DNA of 64,000 nt from assembly GCA_035503915.1 (NCBI GenBank), contig DATJSU010000054.1:62001-126000 (forward strand), in the 5' to 3' direction. Below the pieces are notes generated by a model that saw only the letters and a list, made by a program, of their open reading frames with translations, did no database searches and had not been told where the DNA came from. Made by a program: the position numbers and the translations under genes. The stretch is from DATJMJ01 sp035503915 (GTDB lineage Bacteria > Actinomycetota > Acidimicrobiia > Acidimicrobiales > Palsa-688). Positions 34,501-46,900 of this stretch are shown piece by piece (position 1 is the first letter of the stretch; every line of letters begins with the position of its first letter).

Positions 34501-37500
34501 ATGGGTGGTGAGCCGGCCGCGCCGGCTGTGGTCGCGGTGGTTGTGGCGTGGCACCCGGGCCCCTGGTTCGACGAGGTTTTGGAGTCGCTCGCACGTCAGG
34601 ATTACGCCAACCTTTCTGTTTACGTCATGGCCGTCGGCGACGACGGCAGTACCAAGGAGCGAGTTGCCAAGCTTTTGCCGGCAGCCAAAGTCGCGCCGCT
34701 CGACGAGGGCCTAAGTTTTCCCGAGGCCGCCAACAAGGGCGTTGCCTCAGTCGACGGGGCGGCGCACGTCCTTGTTTGCCACGACGATGTCGCTTTTGCG
34801 CCCGATGCAGTAAGGGCCATGCTGGAAGAGGCCTACCGCAGCAATGCTGGGTTGACCTGCCCGAAATGGGTGGTCTGGTCAGCTCCTGACCACTTGCTGT
34901 CTGTCGGGATGGGTGCGGACCACTTTGGGGTCACCCACTCGCTTGTCGAGCCAGGCGAGCTTGACCAGGGCCAGCATGACGCTGTGCGTGAGATCTTTGT
35001 GGCGCCGAGCGGTGCAGTGCTGGTAAGGACAGACCTCTGGCGAGCACTTGGTGGGTTCGGCCCGAACTGGGGCGGCCGAGGCGAAGACCTTGACCTCAGT
35101 TGGCGTGCGCACCTGGCTGGGGCACGGGTGGTCGTTGCGCCGCAAGCGGTCGTGCGCCATCTCGAGGCGACCAAGAGCGGGCTAAGGGAGCATACGGGCC
35201 GAAGGGCCGAGAAGGGCCAGGGGCGCGAGGGTGCCCGGGGAGGCGAGAGCACCCGGGGAGGCGAGGGCGCCGAAGGGGCCGGGAGCGGCGAGAACGGCGC
35301 GACTAGGCAGACAGCGGAGGAGAACCGCCTTCGGTCCCTCTGGACCTGTTACAGCTGGCCTTTGCTGGTGGTCCTCTTCCCCGTCACGGCGCTCTTCGCG
35401 CTCGGCGAAGTGGCGTGGGCCTTGGCCCATCGGGGCCCGCGGAGGGAAGTGTTCTCCCCGATCGTGGCCTTGGCCGCCTCTCTCGGGCACCCGCGTGAGC
35501 TCTGGGCCCGCAGGCGCCGAGCTCAGTCGCTGCGCCGAGCGAGCGACTTTACGCTATGGAAGGCTCAGACCAAGGGCAGCGCACGCCTCCGCGCGATGTT
35601 ACGGGCGCGCCTGGAAAAGGGCCACGAGATTGCTTGGGCTGCCTCCAGAGCTCGCCTCAGTTGGCGCTGGGCACTACCGACGGCGAGCTTCGTAGTCGCC
35701 ATAGCTCTCGTCGGCTCGCGCCATGTCCTCGGCCAGCAATTGCCTTTGGTCGGGCACCTGCCCTCAGTCAGCGGTGCTGTACCCAGCGGCGTCGGCGCTT
35801 GGTGGCACCAGTGGTGGTCAGGAGGAGGACTGAGCGGCTTCGGTTCGCGGTCTCTTGCACCGCCCGGCCTCTTGCTGATGGGCCTTGCTGGCATCATCTC
35901 GCTTGGCTCCTCTAATTTTGCCGTGCACATACTCGTGCTCGGGCCGCTTGTTCTCGGCCCGCTCGGCGTGTACGTCGCCGCGCGCCGGCTCGGGTCGGCG
36001 CGTGGACGGCTCGCCGCCACCCTGCTCTACGCGGCAGTCCCAGTGCCTTACAACGCGCTCGCTCAGGGCCACTGGGCAGGGCTTGTTTCCTACGCAGTGT
36101 CGCCGTGGCTGCTGAGCGGGCTGTGCATGCTGGGCGGGCAGGCGCCTTTCGGTTTCCTGCCATGGGGGACCGCTTGGCCACGTTTTCTCGGGTTGGGCCT
36201 CAGCCTTGCGCTGGCGGCCTCGTTGGCGCCCGCTCTTGTCCTGGTGGTCCCGGTGCTCGGGGTGGCTCTGTTTGCCGGGTCTTGGCTCTCAGCCCGCGGC
36301 GAGGGCTCCGTGCGCTTCTTGCTCGCCGGGACCTTGGTGGGAGCCGTGGCTTATCTGGCGCTCTCTCCCTGGTCGGAAACTCTCCACACCTGGGCAGCGT
36401 TCACGAGCTCTGCCGGTACTGCGGCGCCGCCAATGGGCGTTTGGGAGGTCTTCCGGATGCAGTCCGGCCCTTACGGAGCTGGTGTGCTGGGGCTCGCGTT
36501 GGCGCTGGCGGCGGCCGTCCCGGTCTTGATCGGGCGCTCCTGGCGGCTCGAGTGGGCAGGCCGGTTTTGGGCCGTTGCACTCACGTTTCTGGCATTTTCG
36601 TGGCTGGTCTCTCGAGGGTCGCTCCAAGGGCCGGACCTGGAAGTCCTGCTCGCACCGGCCGCCGCCGCGCTCGTCCTCGCGGTAGCACTCGGAGCGGCAG
36701 CAGTTGAGATCGACCTCGTAGGCTACCGCTTCGGCTGGAGGCAGATCGTCCCGCCCCTCGGAGCCGCGGCGGCCCTCGCTGCTCTCCTGCCTCTCTTTGG
36801 CTGGGCCTCTAACGGGCAGTGGGACCTGCCCGCGAGCGGGGCCGAGGCGGCGTTCGGGTTCCCGAGCGCAACGCCATCTGGCGATTACCGGGTCCTGTGG
36901 TTCGGGAGCGCAGCTGCATTGCCGATCGCACCGGAAGGGTCTTTGCCGGGAGCTGGCGGCGTCTCTTTCGCGGCCTCAACCGATGGGCTCCCCGCTGCCA
37001 CTCAGCTGTGGCCAGCGTCTCCCTCAGGGCAAACACAGGCCGTCGGGCAGTACCTCTCCTGGGCCGTGGCCGGGGAGACAACGCAGCTTGGGCGGCTGTT
37101 GGGTGCGCTCTCGGTGCGCTATGTCGTGGTCCCCACGAGCTCGCCGGCCGGGGGTGCGAGAGGCGTGGCCCCCGGAGTGCTCCTGAGCGCGTTGAGCCGG
37201 CAAGTCGACCTCGTCCCAGTAGGGATCGACCCCTCGTACGTCGTGTTCGAAAACAGCTCATGGGTGCCCGTCTTTTCTCTTGTGCCGACGAGTGGCGTGA
37301 ACGGGTTGGCCCATGACGCGACCGCGAAGAGCGCTTGGGACTTCGCGACTCAGCTTCAGCAGCTGGTGCTCTTGCCTTCGGGCAGCATTGCGCTCGCCGG
37401 ACGGCCCGAGGCGTCGTTCAGCTACGCGGCGAGCGGGAGCAGAGGCGGTGCTCCGGTCCTTCTTGGGACCGTCCCACGAGGGGCGTGGGATGTCTCGGTT

Positions 37501-37803
37501 GGGGCGAGAATGGCGGCCGCGCAGCCCGTCGACGGCCTGGCAACATTTTGGGCTTCGCTGCCGAGCAAAGGCAAGCGCTCAGCACCTGCTGCGATGCTTA
37601 GGCAGACGGGCATGGGCGGCCAGCACCTGGCGGACGTGGCGATGCTGGTGCTTTGGGCGGGCTGCTTGGTAGCGGCTCGCGCTCGGCGCCGCCGCGGTGC
37701 GCTCTCGCGGCTCACCAAAGCGCAGCTCGACGCAGGCGCGCCGGGTGACGAGGTTCTCGAGATCGACTGGGAGCCGCTCATGGACGGAGAGAGCGTTGGC
37801 TGA
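34501..37803 (+). CDS. Giant GT2 glycosyltransferase with multi-pass membrane domain
   Basis: ATG 34501 gives a 1,100-residue protein. Residues about 1-260 are a GT2 catalytic domain (VVAVVVAWHPGPWFDEVLESL, VCHDDVAFAPDAVRAML, and GGFGPNWGGRGEDLDLSWRA). A charged Gly/Glu/Arg insertion (about 235-270, encoded by 18-base repeats) separates it from a membrane part with more than ten helices and a large extracytoplasmic loop. Actinobacteria commonly have a protein of this type immediately before a DUF5719 gene, as here. It probably builds or exports a wall polysaccharide. The following gene starts 8 bases before this stop. Confidence 0.82.
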   Translation: MGGEPAAPAVVAVVVAWHPGPWFDEVLESLARQDYANLSVYVMAVGDDGSTKERVAKLLPAAKVAPLDEGLSFPEAANKGVASVDGAAHVLVCHDDVAFAPDAVRAMLEEAYRSNAGLTCPKWVVWSAPDHLLSVGMGADHFGVTHSLVEPGELDQGQHDAVREIFVAPSGAVLVRTDLWRALGGFGPNWGGRGEDLDLSWRAHLAGARVVVAPQAVVRHLEATKSGLREHTGRRAEKGQGREGARGGESTRGGEGAEGAGSGENGATRQTAEENRLRSLWTCYSWPLLVVLFPVTALFALGEVAWALAHRGPRREVFSPIVALAASLGHPRELWARRRRAQSLRRASDFTLWKAQTKGSARLRAMLRARLEKGHEIAWAASRARLSWRWALPTASFVVAIALVGSRHVLGQQLPLVGHLPSVSGAVPSGVGAWWHQWWSGGGLSGFGSRSLAPPGLLLMGLAGIISLGSSNFAVHILVLGPLVLGPLGVYVAARRLGSARGRLAATLLYAAVPVPYNALAQGHWAGLVSYAVSPWLLSGLCMLGGQAPFGFLPWGTAWPRFLGLGLSLALAASLAPALVLVVPVLGVALFAGSWLSARGEGSVRFLLAGTLVGAVAYLALSPWSETLHTWAAFTSSAGTAAPPMGVWEVFRMQSGPYGAGVLGLALALAAAVPVLIGRSWRLEWAGRFWAVALTFLAFSWLVSRGSLQGPDLEVLLAPAAAALVLAVALGAAAVEIDLVGYRFGWRQIVPPLGAAAALAALLPLFGWASNGQWDLPASGAEAAFGFPSATPSGDYRVLWFGSAAALPIAPEGSLPGAGGVSFAASTDGLPAATQLWPASPSGQTQAVGQYLSWAVAGETTQLGRLLGALSVRYVVVPTSSPAGGARGVAPGVLLSALSRQVDLVPVGIDPSYVVFENSSWVPVFSLVPTSGVNGLAHDATAKSAWDFATQLQQLVLLPSGSIALAGRPEASFSYAASGSRGGAPVLLGTVPRGAWDVSVGARMAAAQPVDGLATFWASLPSKGKRSAPAAMLRQTGMGGQHLADVAMLVLWAGCLVAARARRRRGALSRLTKAQLDAGAPGDEVLEIDWEPLMDGESVG
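35234..35269. repeat. 18-bp tandem duplication in the GT2 linker
   Basis: CCCGGGGAGGCGAGAGCA at 35234-35251 is followed by a 16/18 copy at 35252-35269. Each unit adds six residues to a Gly/Glu-rich hydrophilic linker between the catalytic and membrane domains. Confidence 0.8.
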
Positions 37804-39319
37804 ACCCAGACGGTTCCTTGTCGCCAGCGCCGTGACCTGCCTCGCCCTCGCGGGAGCCTTGATCGGTAAGCCCGGCATGGCTAACCCGCAAATGGCCCCG
37901 GGCCAGCTGGGAGGCTCCCTGCCCACGACGGTGAGCGTCTCTTCCCAAGCACTTTCCAGCTCGTGGTTTTGCGCGGGCGCGACCCAGTACCCGGGGGGTG
38001 TTGCCGGCGGCGAGCTGTTGTTCACGAACGCGGGCTCTCGTACGGTGAGCGGGTCGGTAGAGCTCGTCACCCAACGCGGTTCCCGCCGCACCGTGGCAAT
38101 AACCGTGCCCCCTGCCTCGGCGACAACGTTGCCGGAAAGCTTGCCGGGCCTCCCAGGTAGCCCCTCTGATCACTGGGTCGGCGCGATCGTGGTCCTCTAC
38201 GGCGGCATGGCGAGCGTGAGCCAAGTGCTTGGGACTGCTCGGGGGTCGGCTGACCAGCCGTGCGCCTCGGCAGCAGCGCACCAGTGGTTTTTCCCCGACG
38301 GGGCGACGCTGCGCAATGCGTGGGACGAAATTTCCCTGCTCAACCCGTACCCCGTGCCCGCGGTGGCCGACCTGTCGTTCACGACTGAGCAGGGGCGCGA
38401 GGTCCCCCTCGATTTTCAAGGTCTCGTGGTCCCACCGCGAGGCCTCACCGTTGTCGACCTTGGGAGCCATCTCCGCCGTCGCCAGCACATCGCCACCACT
38501 GTCACAGCTCGAACGGGTCAGATCGTTGCCTTCCAAACCCAGATCGTGACGGCGCCTCCTGCCGGCGCGCCTCCCCGAGGCACCCCAGGAGCGCTGAACC
38601 CGGTGATGCCGGTCGCCGGGGTCACGGTCGCGCTCGGGAGCCCGAGAACGTCAACATCTCTTTGGTGGCCCTCCGGAGGCGAGGGCCCTGGCATGACCGA
38701 AAGCTATGCCGTTTACAACCCAGGTGCTGGCTCGGCCAGCCTCAGCCTCGAGCTGTTTTCCGCTGGCGCGCACAGCACCCACTCCTTCGTCGTCGGGCCC
38801 TACGGTTCGGCTTTTGTGACTACAAACGACGCCTCGTGGGCGCTCCTCGGGGAGGGGTACTCGGCCAGGCTCGAGAGCCTCGACGGCGTCGGCGTCGTGG
38901 CCGAGCGCTTTGTGATGTCGGCGCCACCTTCGCTCGGCAGGGGCCTTGGGTTGATCGAGGGCCAGCAGGCTGCGGCCAATGAGTGGCTCTTGGCGCAAGG
39001 CGCGACCGGCCTCTCCTTGACCGGCCGCGAGCGCACCGTGTTCCCCGAGTCTCAGCTCCAAGTGCTCAACCCAGGACCTGCGACGACGACGGTTTCCGTC
39101 GAGGCGGCAACGGGGGGGCGGCTGGCGCCTCTCACGGGGGCGACGAAGCTCCAGATCGCTGCCGGGGCGCGAGCCGAAGTCGAGCTCAGCTCAGGCCTCA
39201 GCGGTGAAGCACTATTGGTCACCAGTTCCTCGCCAGTCCTTCTCGAACAGGACTGGTATTCCTCTTTGCGCTCGGTCGGTACCAACCTTGCGCCGGCGGT
39301 GGCGGTCACTTCGCCTTAG
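37796..39319 (+). CDS. DUF5719 family exported protein
   Basis: TTG 37796 overlaps the end of the GT2 gene and has GGAGAG 4 bases upstream, giving 507 residues. An N-terminal hydrophobic segment (FLVASAVTCLALAGALIG) acts as signal peptide or anchor. The rest is a beta-rich exported domain with repeats such as ELLFTNAGSRTVSGSVEL and AVYNPGAGSASLSLELF, fitting DUF5719. This family sits beside a giant GT2 in many actinobacteria and is presumed to act in the cell wall, but its activity is unknown. Confidence 0.78.
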   Translation: MAEPRRFLVASAVTCLALAGALIGKPGMANPQMAPGQLGGSLPTTVSVSSQALSSSWFCAGATQYPGGVAGGELLFTNAGSRTVSGSVELVTQRGSRRTVAITVPPASATTLPESLPGLPGSPSDHWVGAIVVLYGGMASVSQVLGTARGSADQPCASAAAHQWFFPDGATLRNAWDEISLLNPYPVPAVADLSFTTEQGREVPLDFQGLVVPPRGLTVVDLGSHLRRRQHIATTVTARTGQIVAFQTQIVTAPPAGAPPRGTPGALNPVMPVAGVTVALGSPRTSTSLWWPSGGEGPGMTESYAVYNPGAGSASLSLELFSAGAHSTHSFVVGPYGSAFVTTNDASWALLGEGYSARLESLDGVGVVAERFVMSAPPSLGRGLGLIEGQQAAANEWLLAQGATGLSLTGRERTVFPESQLQVLNPGPATTTVSVEAATGGRLAPLTGATKLQIAAGARAEVELSSGLSGEALLVTSSSPVLLEQDWYSSLRSVGTNLAPAVAVTSP

Positions 39320-39328
39320 CCGTCTTTT

Positions 39329-39364
39329 GCTCAACCGGCTGGGACTGCTCGACCGGCTAGGACA
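39329..39364. repeat. Imperfect 18-bp tandem duplication between convergent genes
   Basis: GCTCAACCGGCTGGGACT at 39329-39346 is followed by a 15/18 copy at 39347-39364. It fills most of the 48-base gap between the DUF5719 stop and the stop of the convergent propeller gene. Confidence 0.7.
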
Positions 39365-39367
39365 GAT

Positions 39368-40795
39368 TTACTTCAGCTGGAAGTTTTGCACCGTCCCGAC
39401 TAACTGCCCGACGCGGGAGACCCCGCCTACAAGCCACGCTGTCGTCCCCAAAGTCGCCACGCCAGCGCCGTAAACGCCCTGAGCCAGCTGCCCCTCGCGG
39501 GTGAGCGTGGCGGTCGCCGGCTCGAAGCCCCAGATAGTTGCATTGACACCAGCGGGGCCCCGCCCCCCGGCGACATAAACCCGCCCCGCCAGGTTGACGG
39601 CAACTGCTCCTTGGAGAGGCACCGGTAGGCGGCCAATTATGGTCGCTTTGCCCGTGACGGGGTCCACTTTTTGCACGTAAGGGACAGGCGACCACACCAG
39701 GGGACCTGCCGCACGCCCCGCCGAGGTTGCAGTAGAGACGCCCGTTTTGGGTTTTGTGGCGGTGCCTGGTGCCGCGGTTTGCCCCGGTGAAGTTGCGTGT
39801 GACGTGGCGGAGGCGCCGGACGCGCGAACCGGCGTCGCGGGGGCCAGGTGCGACCCGCCAAATACATAGATCTCACCGCCGACTGCTGTGACAGCGGCGT
39901 CTCTTACCGGAACGGGCAGCGTGGCGATGGTCGTGAAAGTCCCACCATCTGGGGTCGAAAGCACGGCGCCTATTGGCGATGTCCCGTTGTAGCCGCCGAC
40001 GATGTACACCGTCGCTCCGATGCCGACAGCGACCGCTCCCGCCCGTGGCTCCGGCAGGGCCGACGTGGTGTTCGCGCTCACCGCATTGAGGGCGGTGGTC
40101 GTGGGGGAGGCGGCGCTGGACGGGCCGGTGGAGCCGCTGTTCGAGCCAGGCGTTTTTTTGGCCGGTACATTGTTGGCCGAGGAGTTCCTAGCCGCCGAGC
40201 TTTTTGTCGAGGCATGGGAGCCACTGGGGGACTGGTCGTGAGCGGGTGGGATGACCGGGCCACCAGGTTCCGGGAACGATTGCACGCTGGAACTGACCCG
40301 GGCCCCATTCCCGCCAAACACATAGTCCTGGTTGCCGAGGGACGCCCCGGCCGCGTCGTAAACACCTGCTGAGCCGGCCAGGTTGACAGCGAGGTGGAGA
40401 GAACCTGTCGAAGTGTTGAGCAAGAACCCCCCGGACCCCGAGGTGCCATTTGGCACCTGGCCCCCGATGACGAGGAGCTCGTTGCCTGCGGCCGGCAAAA
40501 CCAGAGGTTCCCGGATGGCCACAGGTAGCGACCCCTTCCATGGCGCTAGGGAGCTCGCTACTGGAGGTGGGGGCACGGGCTTTGCCGTCGTTGGAGGGGA
40601 AGTTTCAGAGGTCGTGTTCGTGACCGCAGCGTGTGTGCCAGGATTGCGGTTCTCGTACTCGACTACGCCCACGGCGGCCGCGGCGATCACGACTATCGCA
40701 AGCAGTGGTAGCCACCAACGCCGCGGCGACCTCTTCCGGCCGAGCGCGCCTCGATAGCGCGGGCGGCGCAACGGGCCTGGCCCGCTGTCACTCAA
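39368..40795 (-). CDS. Membrane-anchored Kelch-like beta-propeller protein
   Basis: The 475-residue protein starts at TTG 40795 (weak ribosome site). It has an Arg-rich cytosolic segment, one helix at about 28-44 (WWLPLLAIVVIAAAAVGVV) and an exported domain. At least five blades follow the Kelch pattern, for example AGAVAVGIGATVYIVGGYNG, DAAVTAVGGEIYVFGG and GAVAVNLAGRVYVAGGRGP. Two Ser/Thr/Pro/Ala-rich insertions interrupt the blades (about 180-240 and 315-350). Likely a surface binding protein; ligand unknown. It is the gene after ftsH on the minus strand. Confidence 0.75.
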   Translation of the reverse strand: MSDSGPGPLRRPRYRGALGRKRSPRRWWLPLLAIVVIAAAAVGVVEYENRNPGTHAAVTNTTSETSPPTTAKPVPPPPVASSLAPWKGSLPVAIREPLVLPAAGNELLVIGGQVPNGTSGSGGFLLNTSTGSLHLAVNLAGSAGVYDAAGASLGNQDYVFGGNGARVSSSVQSFPEPGGPVIPPAHDQSPSGSHASTKSSAARNSSANNVPAKKTPGSNSGSTGPSSAASPTTTALNAVSANTTSALPEPRAGAVAVGIGATVYIVGGYNGTSPIGAVLSTPDGGTFTTIATLPVPVRDAAVTAVGGEIYVFGGSHLAPATPVRASGASATSHATSPGQTAAPGTATKPKTGVSTATSAGRAAGPLVWSPVPYVQKVDPVTGKATIIGRLPVPLQGAVAVNLAGRVYVAGGRGPAGVNATIWGFEPATATLTREGQLAQGVYGAGVATLGTTAWLVGGVSRVGQLVGTVQNFQLK

Positions 40796-40852
40796 ACTGA
40801 AACCGGGCCCGAAAGGTCTTGGGTCCTGGTCGCCAGGCAGCTCTTCGCCCCG

Positions 40853-42853
<2,001 letters not shown>

Positions 42854-42928
42854 ATGTTCCTCGATCCTAGGGCGGGCGGGCGCTTAGACGGTGCGTGGTC
42901 GCAAGTTGCCCCCTGGTAACTTCGATGT

Positions 42929-43258
42929 GTGAACGCCCTCAGCTGCGCCCGCCCTGCGTGCTCCGGTGAGCCCGAGGCCTGGTTTGCCTATGACTACGAG
43001 GCTCGGTGTGCCTGGTTGGACGATGCCCCGGCGCCTTCGGGCACCGTGTCGCACCAGTGGCCGCTGTGCGCACGCCACGCGGACAACTTGCGGGTGCCCA
43101 GGGGGTGGTTCTGCGTGGACCGCCGCGCCAAGCGCTCGAGTGCCAGGGAGGGCGTCGCGGGCGAGCAGCCGGAACTGGGCGCTGCCTCCAGCCCGCCCAC
43201 TGTTGCGGCTCGGTCTGCACGCCATTCGCCGACAGGGCCCGTCAGCTCGATCCTTTAG
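42929..43258 (+). CDS. DUF3499 family protein
   Basis: The 109-residue protein begins SCARPACSGEPEAWFAYDYE and continues with PLCARHADNLRVPRGWFCVD. These are the paired Cys positions of the actinobacterial DUF3499 family, probably a zinc site. GTG 42929 lies 6 bases after TAACTT, which may be a -10 element of a leaderless transcript. The family is usually found near phosphomannomutase, as here. Function unknown. Confidence 0.82.
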   Translation: MNALSCARPACSGEPEAWFAYDYEARCAWLDDAPAPSGTVSHQWPLCARHADNLRVPRGWFCVDRRAKRSSAREGVAGEQPELGAASSPPTVAARSARHSPTGPVSSIL

Positions 43259-43480
43259 CCCTCGCTCGGGGGGTTCTTGTTCAGCGCTCGGGGCTGGGGC
43301 TCCCTGCCCGGCGACCCGGGACCATCGGCTCCAATCGAGCCCGAGCGCTAAGGCTCTCGTGCTTGTTTGCCGATGGACTGATAGCCGTTACAGAGGCTGT
43401 TGTTGCCGTGGCCTCCGAGCGGGGCAACGGCGAGCCGCTACGCAGTCGCCAGGCCAGCTGTGACAAGGAGAGCATGACAC
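43259..43480. other. Non-coding gap before the zinc-ribbon gene
   Basis: No convincing gene or RNA is visible. The stretch holds GC-rich short palindromes and ends with AAGGAG 10 bases before the ATG at 43481, a usable ribosome site. Confidence 0.4.
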
Positions 43481-43648
43481 ATGAAGTGCCCAAACTGTCA
43501 GACCAGGGAGATGGTCGTTATCGAGATGCTCGTGAGCGGCGAGCGGGTGGCACTGCACAGTTGTTCATCTTGTGACCTGCGGTGGTGGGAGACGCGGGAG
43601 GGCCTGCTCTCTCTGGCCGGGGTGCTCGACCTCGCCACGAGCCGTTAG
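43481..43648 (+). CDS. Small 55-residue zinc-ribbon protein
   Basis: A short frame starting at ATG 43481, preceded by AAGGAG. The protein begins MKCPNCQTREMVVIEM and later has HSCSSCDLRWWE, so two CxxC pairs about 24 residues apart can form one zinc ribbon. The rest is a Leu-rich helix (GLLSLAGVLDLA). Codon use (G/C third positions) matches real genes here. It lies between DUF3499 and the phosphomannomutase region. Proteins of this type often bind RNA polymerase or nucleic acid, but no function can be assigned. Confidence 0.75.
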   Translation: MKCPNCQTREMVVIEMLVSGERVALHSCSSCDLRWWETREGLLSLAGVLDLATSR

Positions 43649-43993
43649 ACGGGCAGCTTCGGGACCGTACTGGAGGCGTCGGCCGCCGGGGAGGCGGTTG
43701 CCCCGTCGCTCGAGCAGGGCCCTGTCGGGCCTCTTATCCCTTTTGCACTTCTTATCCCTTTTGCACCTCCTTTGAGGGCTGAGCAGGCACTTTCTCGGCG
43801 CGTCCCAGGTATCTTGCGGCGCGACATCTCTCAAAACGCCCTCGCTGCGCATACGACGTCATTCAAACGCGCCTAGGTACAGTGCCGGGGCCCGGCCCGC
43901 CGTAGGCGTCGGCCCACGCCTCGGGCCATTTCTGCCGGTGCCGGACCTCCGTTTTTCGGCCCGGTCCTCGGAGGCGCCGGTGAAGACGTAACA
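43649..43993. other. Non-coding gap with 18-bp tandem duplication
   Basis: About 345 bases without a supported gene. It contains an AGGGCCC/GGGCCT partial hairpin near 43716-43732, followed by CTTATCCCTTTTGCACTT at 43733-43750 with a 17/18 copy at 43751-43768. The rest is GC-rich sequence. It probably holds the terminator for the zinc-ribbon gene and the promoter for the downstream membrane-protein gene. Confidence 0.45.
43733..43768. repeat. 18-bp tandem duplication, intergenic
   Basis: Two adjacent copies of an 18-base unit that differ at one position. They are AT- and pyrimidine-rich relative to the flanks. Confidence 0.85.
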
Positions 43994-46900
43994 ATGGCAG
44001 CAATGACCCATATCGACGAGGAGGCTGCTGCCTCCGCGGTTGAGGTCCGCGCCGACGAGGGCCACGGCGGCGAGGCGGAAGCTCACATCCACTACCCTCC
44101 GCAGCGCGGGCAGGAGACGCTGCACAGGTTGGGCCCTTGGCTCGCTAGCCGGTTCAGGCCCTTGGCTCAGCCGGAGGCGATCGCGACGCTGGTGGTTGTT
44201 GGTGTCTGCGTGGGCTTTGTCTTTTGGCAGTTCCAACCCTCACAGCTATTCAAAGGCACAACGATTTCAGGCGGTGACACGGGCGCTCACGTCTTGCTGC
44301 CATGGGTGGCCATGCACGAGTTGCTCCCCGACTTGCGGCTCACCGGCTGGACCTCTTCCAACTGGGACGGGTTCCCGGCCGTGACCTTCTACTTCCCTTT
44401 GCCCGTGTACTCGATCGTCGTCCTCTCCAAGATCATTTTCAGCTACAACATCGCCTTCAAGCTCGCGACCGCAGCACCGATGATCTTCATGCCGGTGGCC
44501 GGTTGGCTGATGGGGCGGCTCGCGCGAGCACCCTTCCCCATCCCCGCAGTCTTGGCAGTGGCCACCCTGCCGTACATCTTCGGACAGGAATACGAGATCT
44601 ACGGCGGGAACATCCTGTCTACCTTGGCTGGCGAATTTGCTTTCGCGTGGGGCCTTTGGTTTGCCTTGGTCTTCCTCGGCTTGGTGATGCGCGGGCTTCA
44701 AACGGGCCGTTGCCGGGCGCTCGCCGCGGTCGCGCTCGCGTGTTGCTTCATGTCGCACATCGACCCGGCGATGTTCGCCGGCGCGGGCGCGATCGTCCTC
44801 ATAGTGCTGTACGCCCTCCGGAACCGGGACTGGGTGGGGGCCTTTTGGTGGGCTGCACCAACCCTCGTCGTGGGTGGGCTCCTGGCGGCGTGGTGGGCGC
44901 TCCCGTTCTATGCGCGCTTCCCTTATGTCACCGACATGGGCTACGGGCGCATAACTACTTTCATTTCCACGCTTTTCCCGGCCTCCGATACGTGGCTCTT
45001 CATACTTGCGGGCGTCGGGGCGGCGCTGAGCCTCTCGCGCCGGAGGCGCATCGGTGAGTTCTTCACGATCGTAGCCCTGCTTTCGGCATTGGCGTTCCGC
45101 TACATGCCCCAGAGCATCTTGTGGAATGCCCGCGTACTGCCGTTCTGGTTCCTGAGCCTTTACGTCTTGGGGGCACTCGCGGTGGCTGAGATGTACGCGA
45201 TGGTTGCCGAGAGAGCGACAGGATTTTTGGTCACCTTGCGGACCTCGCTCCTCCCAGGGCCGCTGGTTGTTCTCGTGCTGGCGCTGCTTTGGGTGGGCTT
45301 CCCCCTGAGGATCCTGCCTGGGGAAAAGGCAAACGCCGCCGGGCAGGTCCAGTTCCTCGGGATCCCGCAAAAGAGCGAATCTCCGATCCCGAGCTGGGTA
45401 ACTTGGAACTACAGCGGTTACCAGGCCGGGTGCCGTCCAGGCGACCCCAGCGCTTGCTCGAAGACACGCTGGCCCGAGTACCAGAAGGTAGTCGCCGAGC
45501 TCGAGGCTGCTTCCAAGCAGTACGGCTGCGGGAACGTGATGTGGGAGTACAACTCGACGATGAACGACTACGGCACGCCAGACGCCCTTACGATCCTCCC
45601 ATATTGGACCAACGGGTGCATCGGGTCGATGGAGGGCCTTTACTACGAGGCCTCGGCCACCACGCCGTTCCACTTCATCAACCAGTCCGAGCTCTCCTTG
45701 CAACCTTCGGACCCTATGGTGTTCCCCGACGCCCTGTCGCCCTACGCAAGCGTTCCCGATGTCGCCCTCGGCGTACAGCACCTGCAAATGCTCGGCGTCA
45801 AGTACTACATGGCGATCAACACCGAGCTGCAAAATCAGGCCGCCGCCGACCCGGCGCTCAAGCTGATCTCCACGTTCGGGCCCTTCCCAGTCAACTACGC
45901 CAGCACCAACTCGGGCGGCCCGACAGGCTTGCAGGAGCAGTACTGGAAGCTTTACCTCGTGCTCGGTGCACCTCGGGTACACCCGCTCGCGGACCAGCCA
46001 GTCGTAATGAGCGGTCTTAACAACGCCAGCCAGCCGAAGTGGCTCCAGGTGATGGTGCCTTGGTACAACGACCCGAGCGACTGGGACGTCTACCTCGCGG
46101 CGACGGGCCCGTCTGATTGGAAGCGTGTCGACTACGGGACTGCCAACCCTCCTGTCACCCCCGAGCCCTCGACAGCCGTTTCGGACATCGTCGAGCACAA
46201 CGCCTCCATTAGCTTCAACGTGTCGAGGGTGGGGGTCCCTGTCGTTGTCACGATCTCCTATTTCCCTAACTGGCAGGTCTCGGGGGCAAAGGGCGTTTAT
46301 CGCGTGAGCCCGAACCTCATGGTCGTTGTCCCGACGTCGCACCACGTGCGCCTGTGGTATGGGACAACTCCGATCGACTACTCAGGCTGGGTGTTCACGA
46401 TCCTTGCCGTCGCCGGCCTCATCGTCCTCGTCAGGCGACCTCAGGCCGCGCTCGCTGCAGTCCGCCGGCCGGGCCTTGGGCAGAATGCCGCCTCGGGCCT
46501 GATCGAGTCTGCTGTGCGGCAACGTGCCAAGACTTTCTGGGCGCCCAAGGAACCACCTACCTGGCCCAATCAAACGGACAGGCTTTACGGAGCGGCTAGC
46601 GACCACAACGGCTTCCAGGCCGACGTGGGCGACCAGGGAGGGCCGTCCGGGGGCACGCCGGAGCAAACGCCGGGCCCGGAAGAGGCGGGTTTCATGCCGG
46701 GAAGCCCGAGTGCCAGCCCATCGGCGGTCCGAGACGGTTTTTCTGGGCGAGCAAGTGCCAACGGCTTCACGGACGAGGCGGCCGTCGAGGAGCCGGTACC
46801 GGAGGTCGCCCCGGGCTCCACAGGGGCGCCAGTTCAGTCACCTCAAGGGCCCGCTCAAGAGGGCGGGCAAGCCGCCCCGCCGGTAGAGCTAGCCGCCCCG

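Noticed and set aside
43649..43993. Possible small genes on either strand in the gap
   Set aside because: The minus-strand frames are Arg-rich and carry the 18-base repeat as a KRDKK-type stretch. They have no ribosome site or recognisable domain.
44267..46345. Long minus-strand frame opposite the giant membrane protein (692 codons)
   Set aside because: It is rich in Arg, Glu and His, as expected for the antisense of a GC-rich gene, and the plus-strand protein has clear membrane helices.
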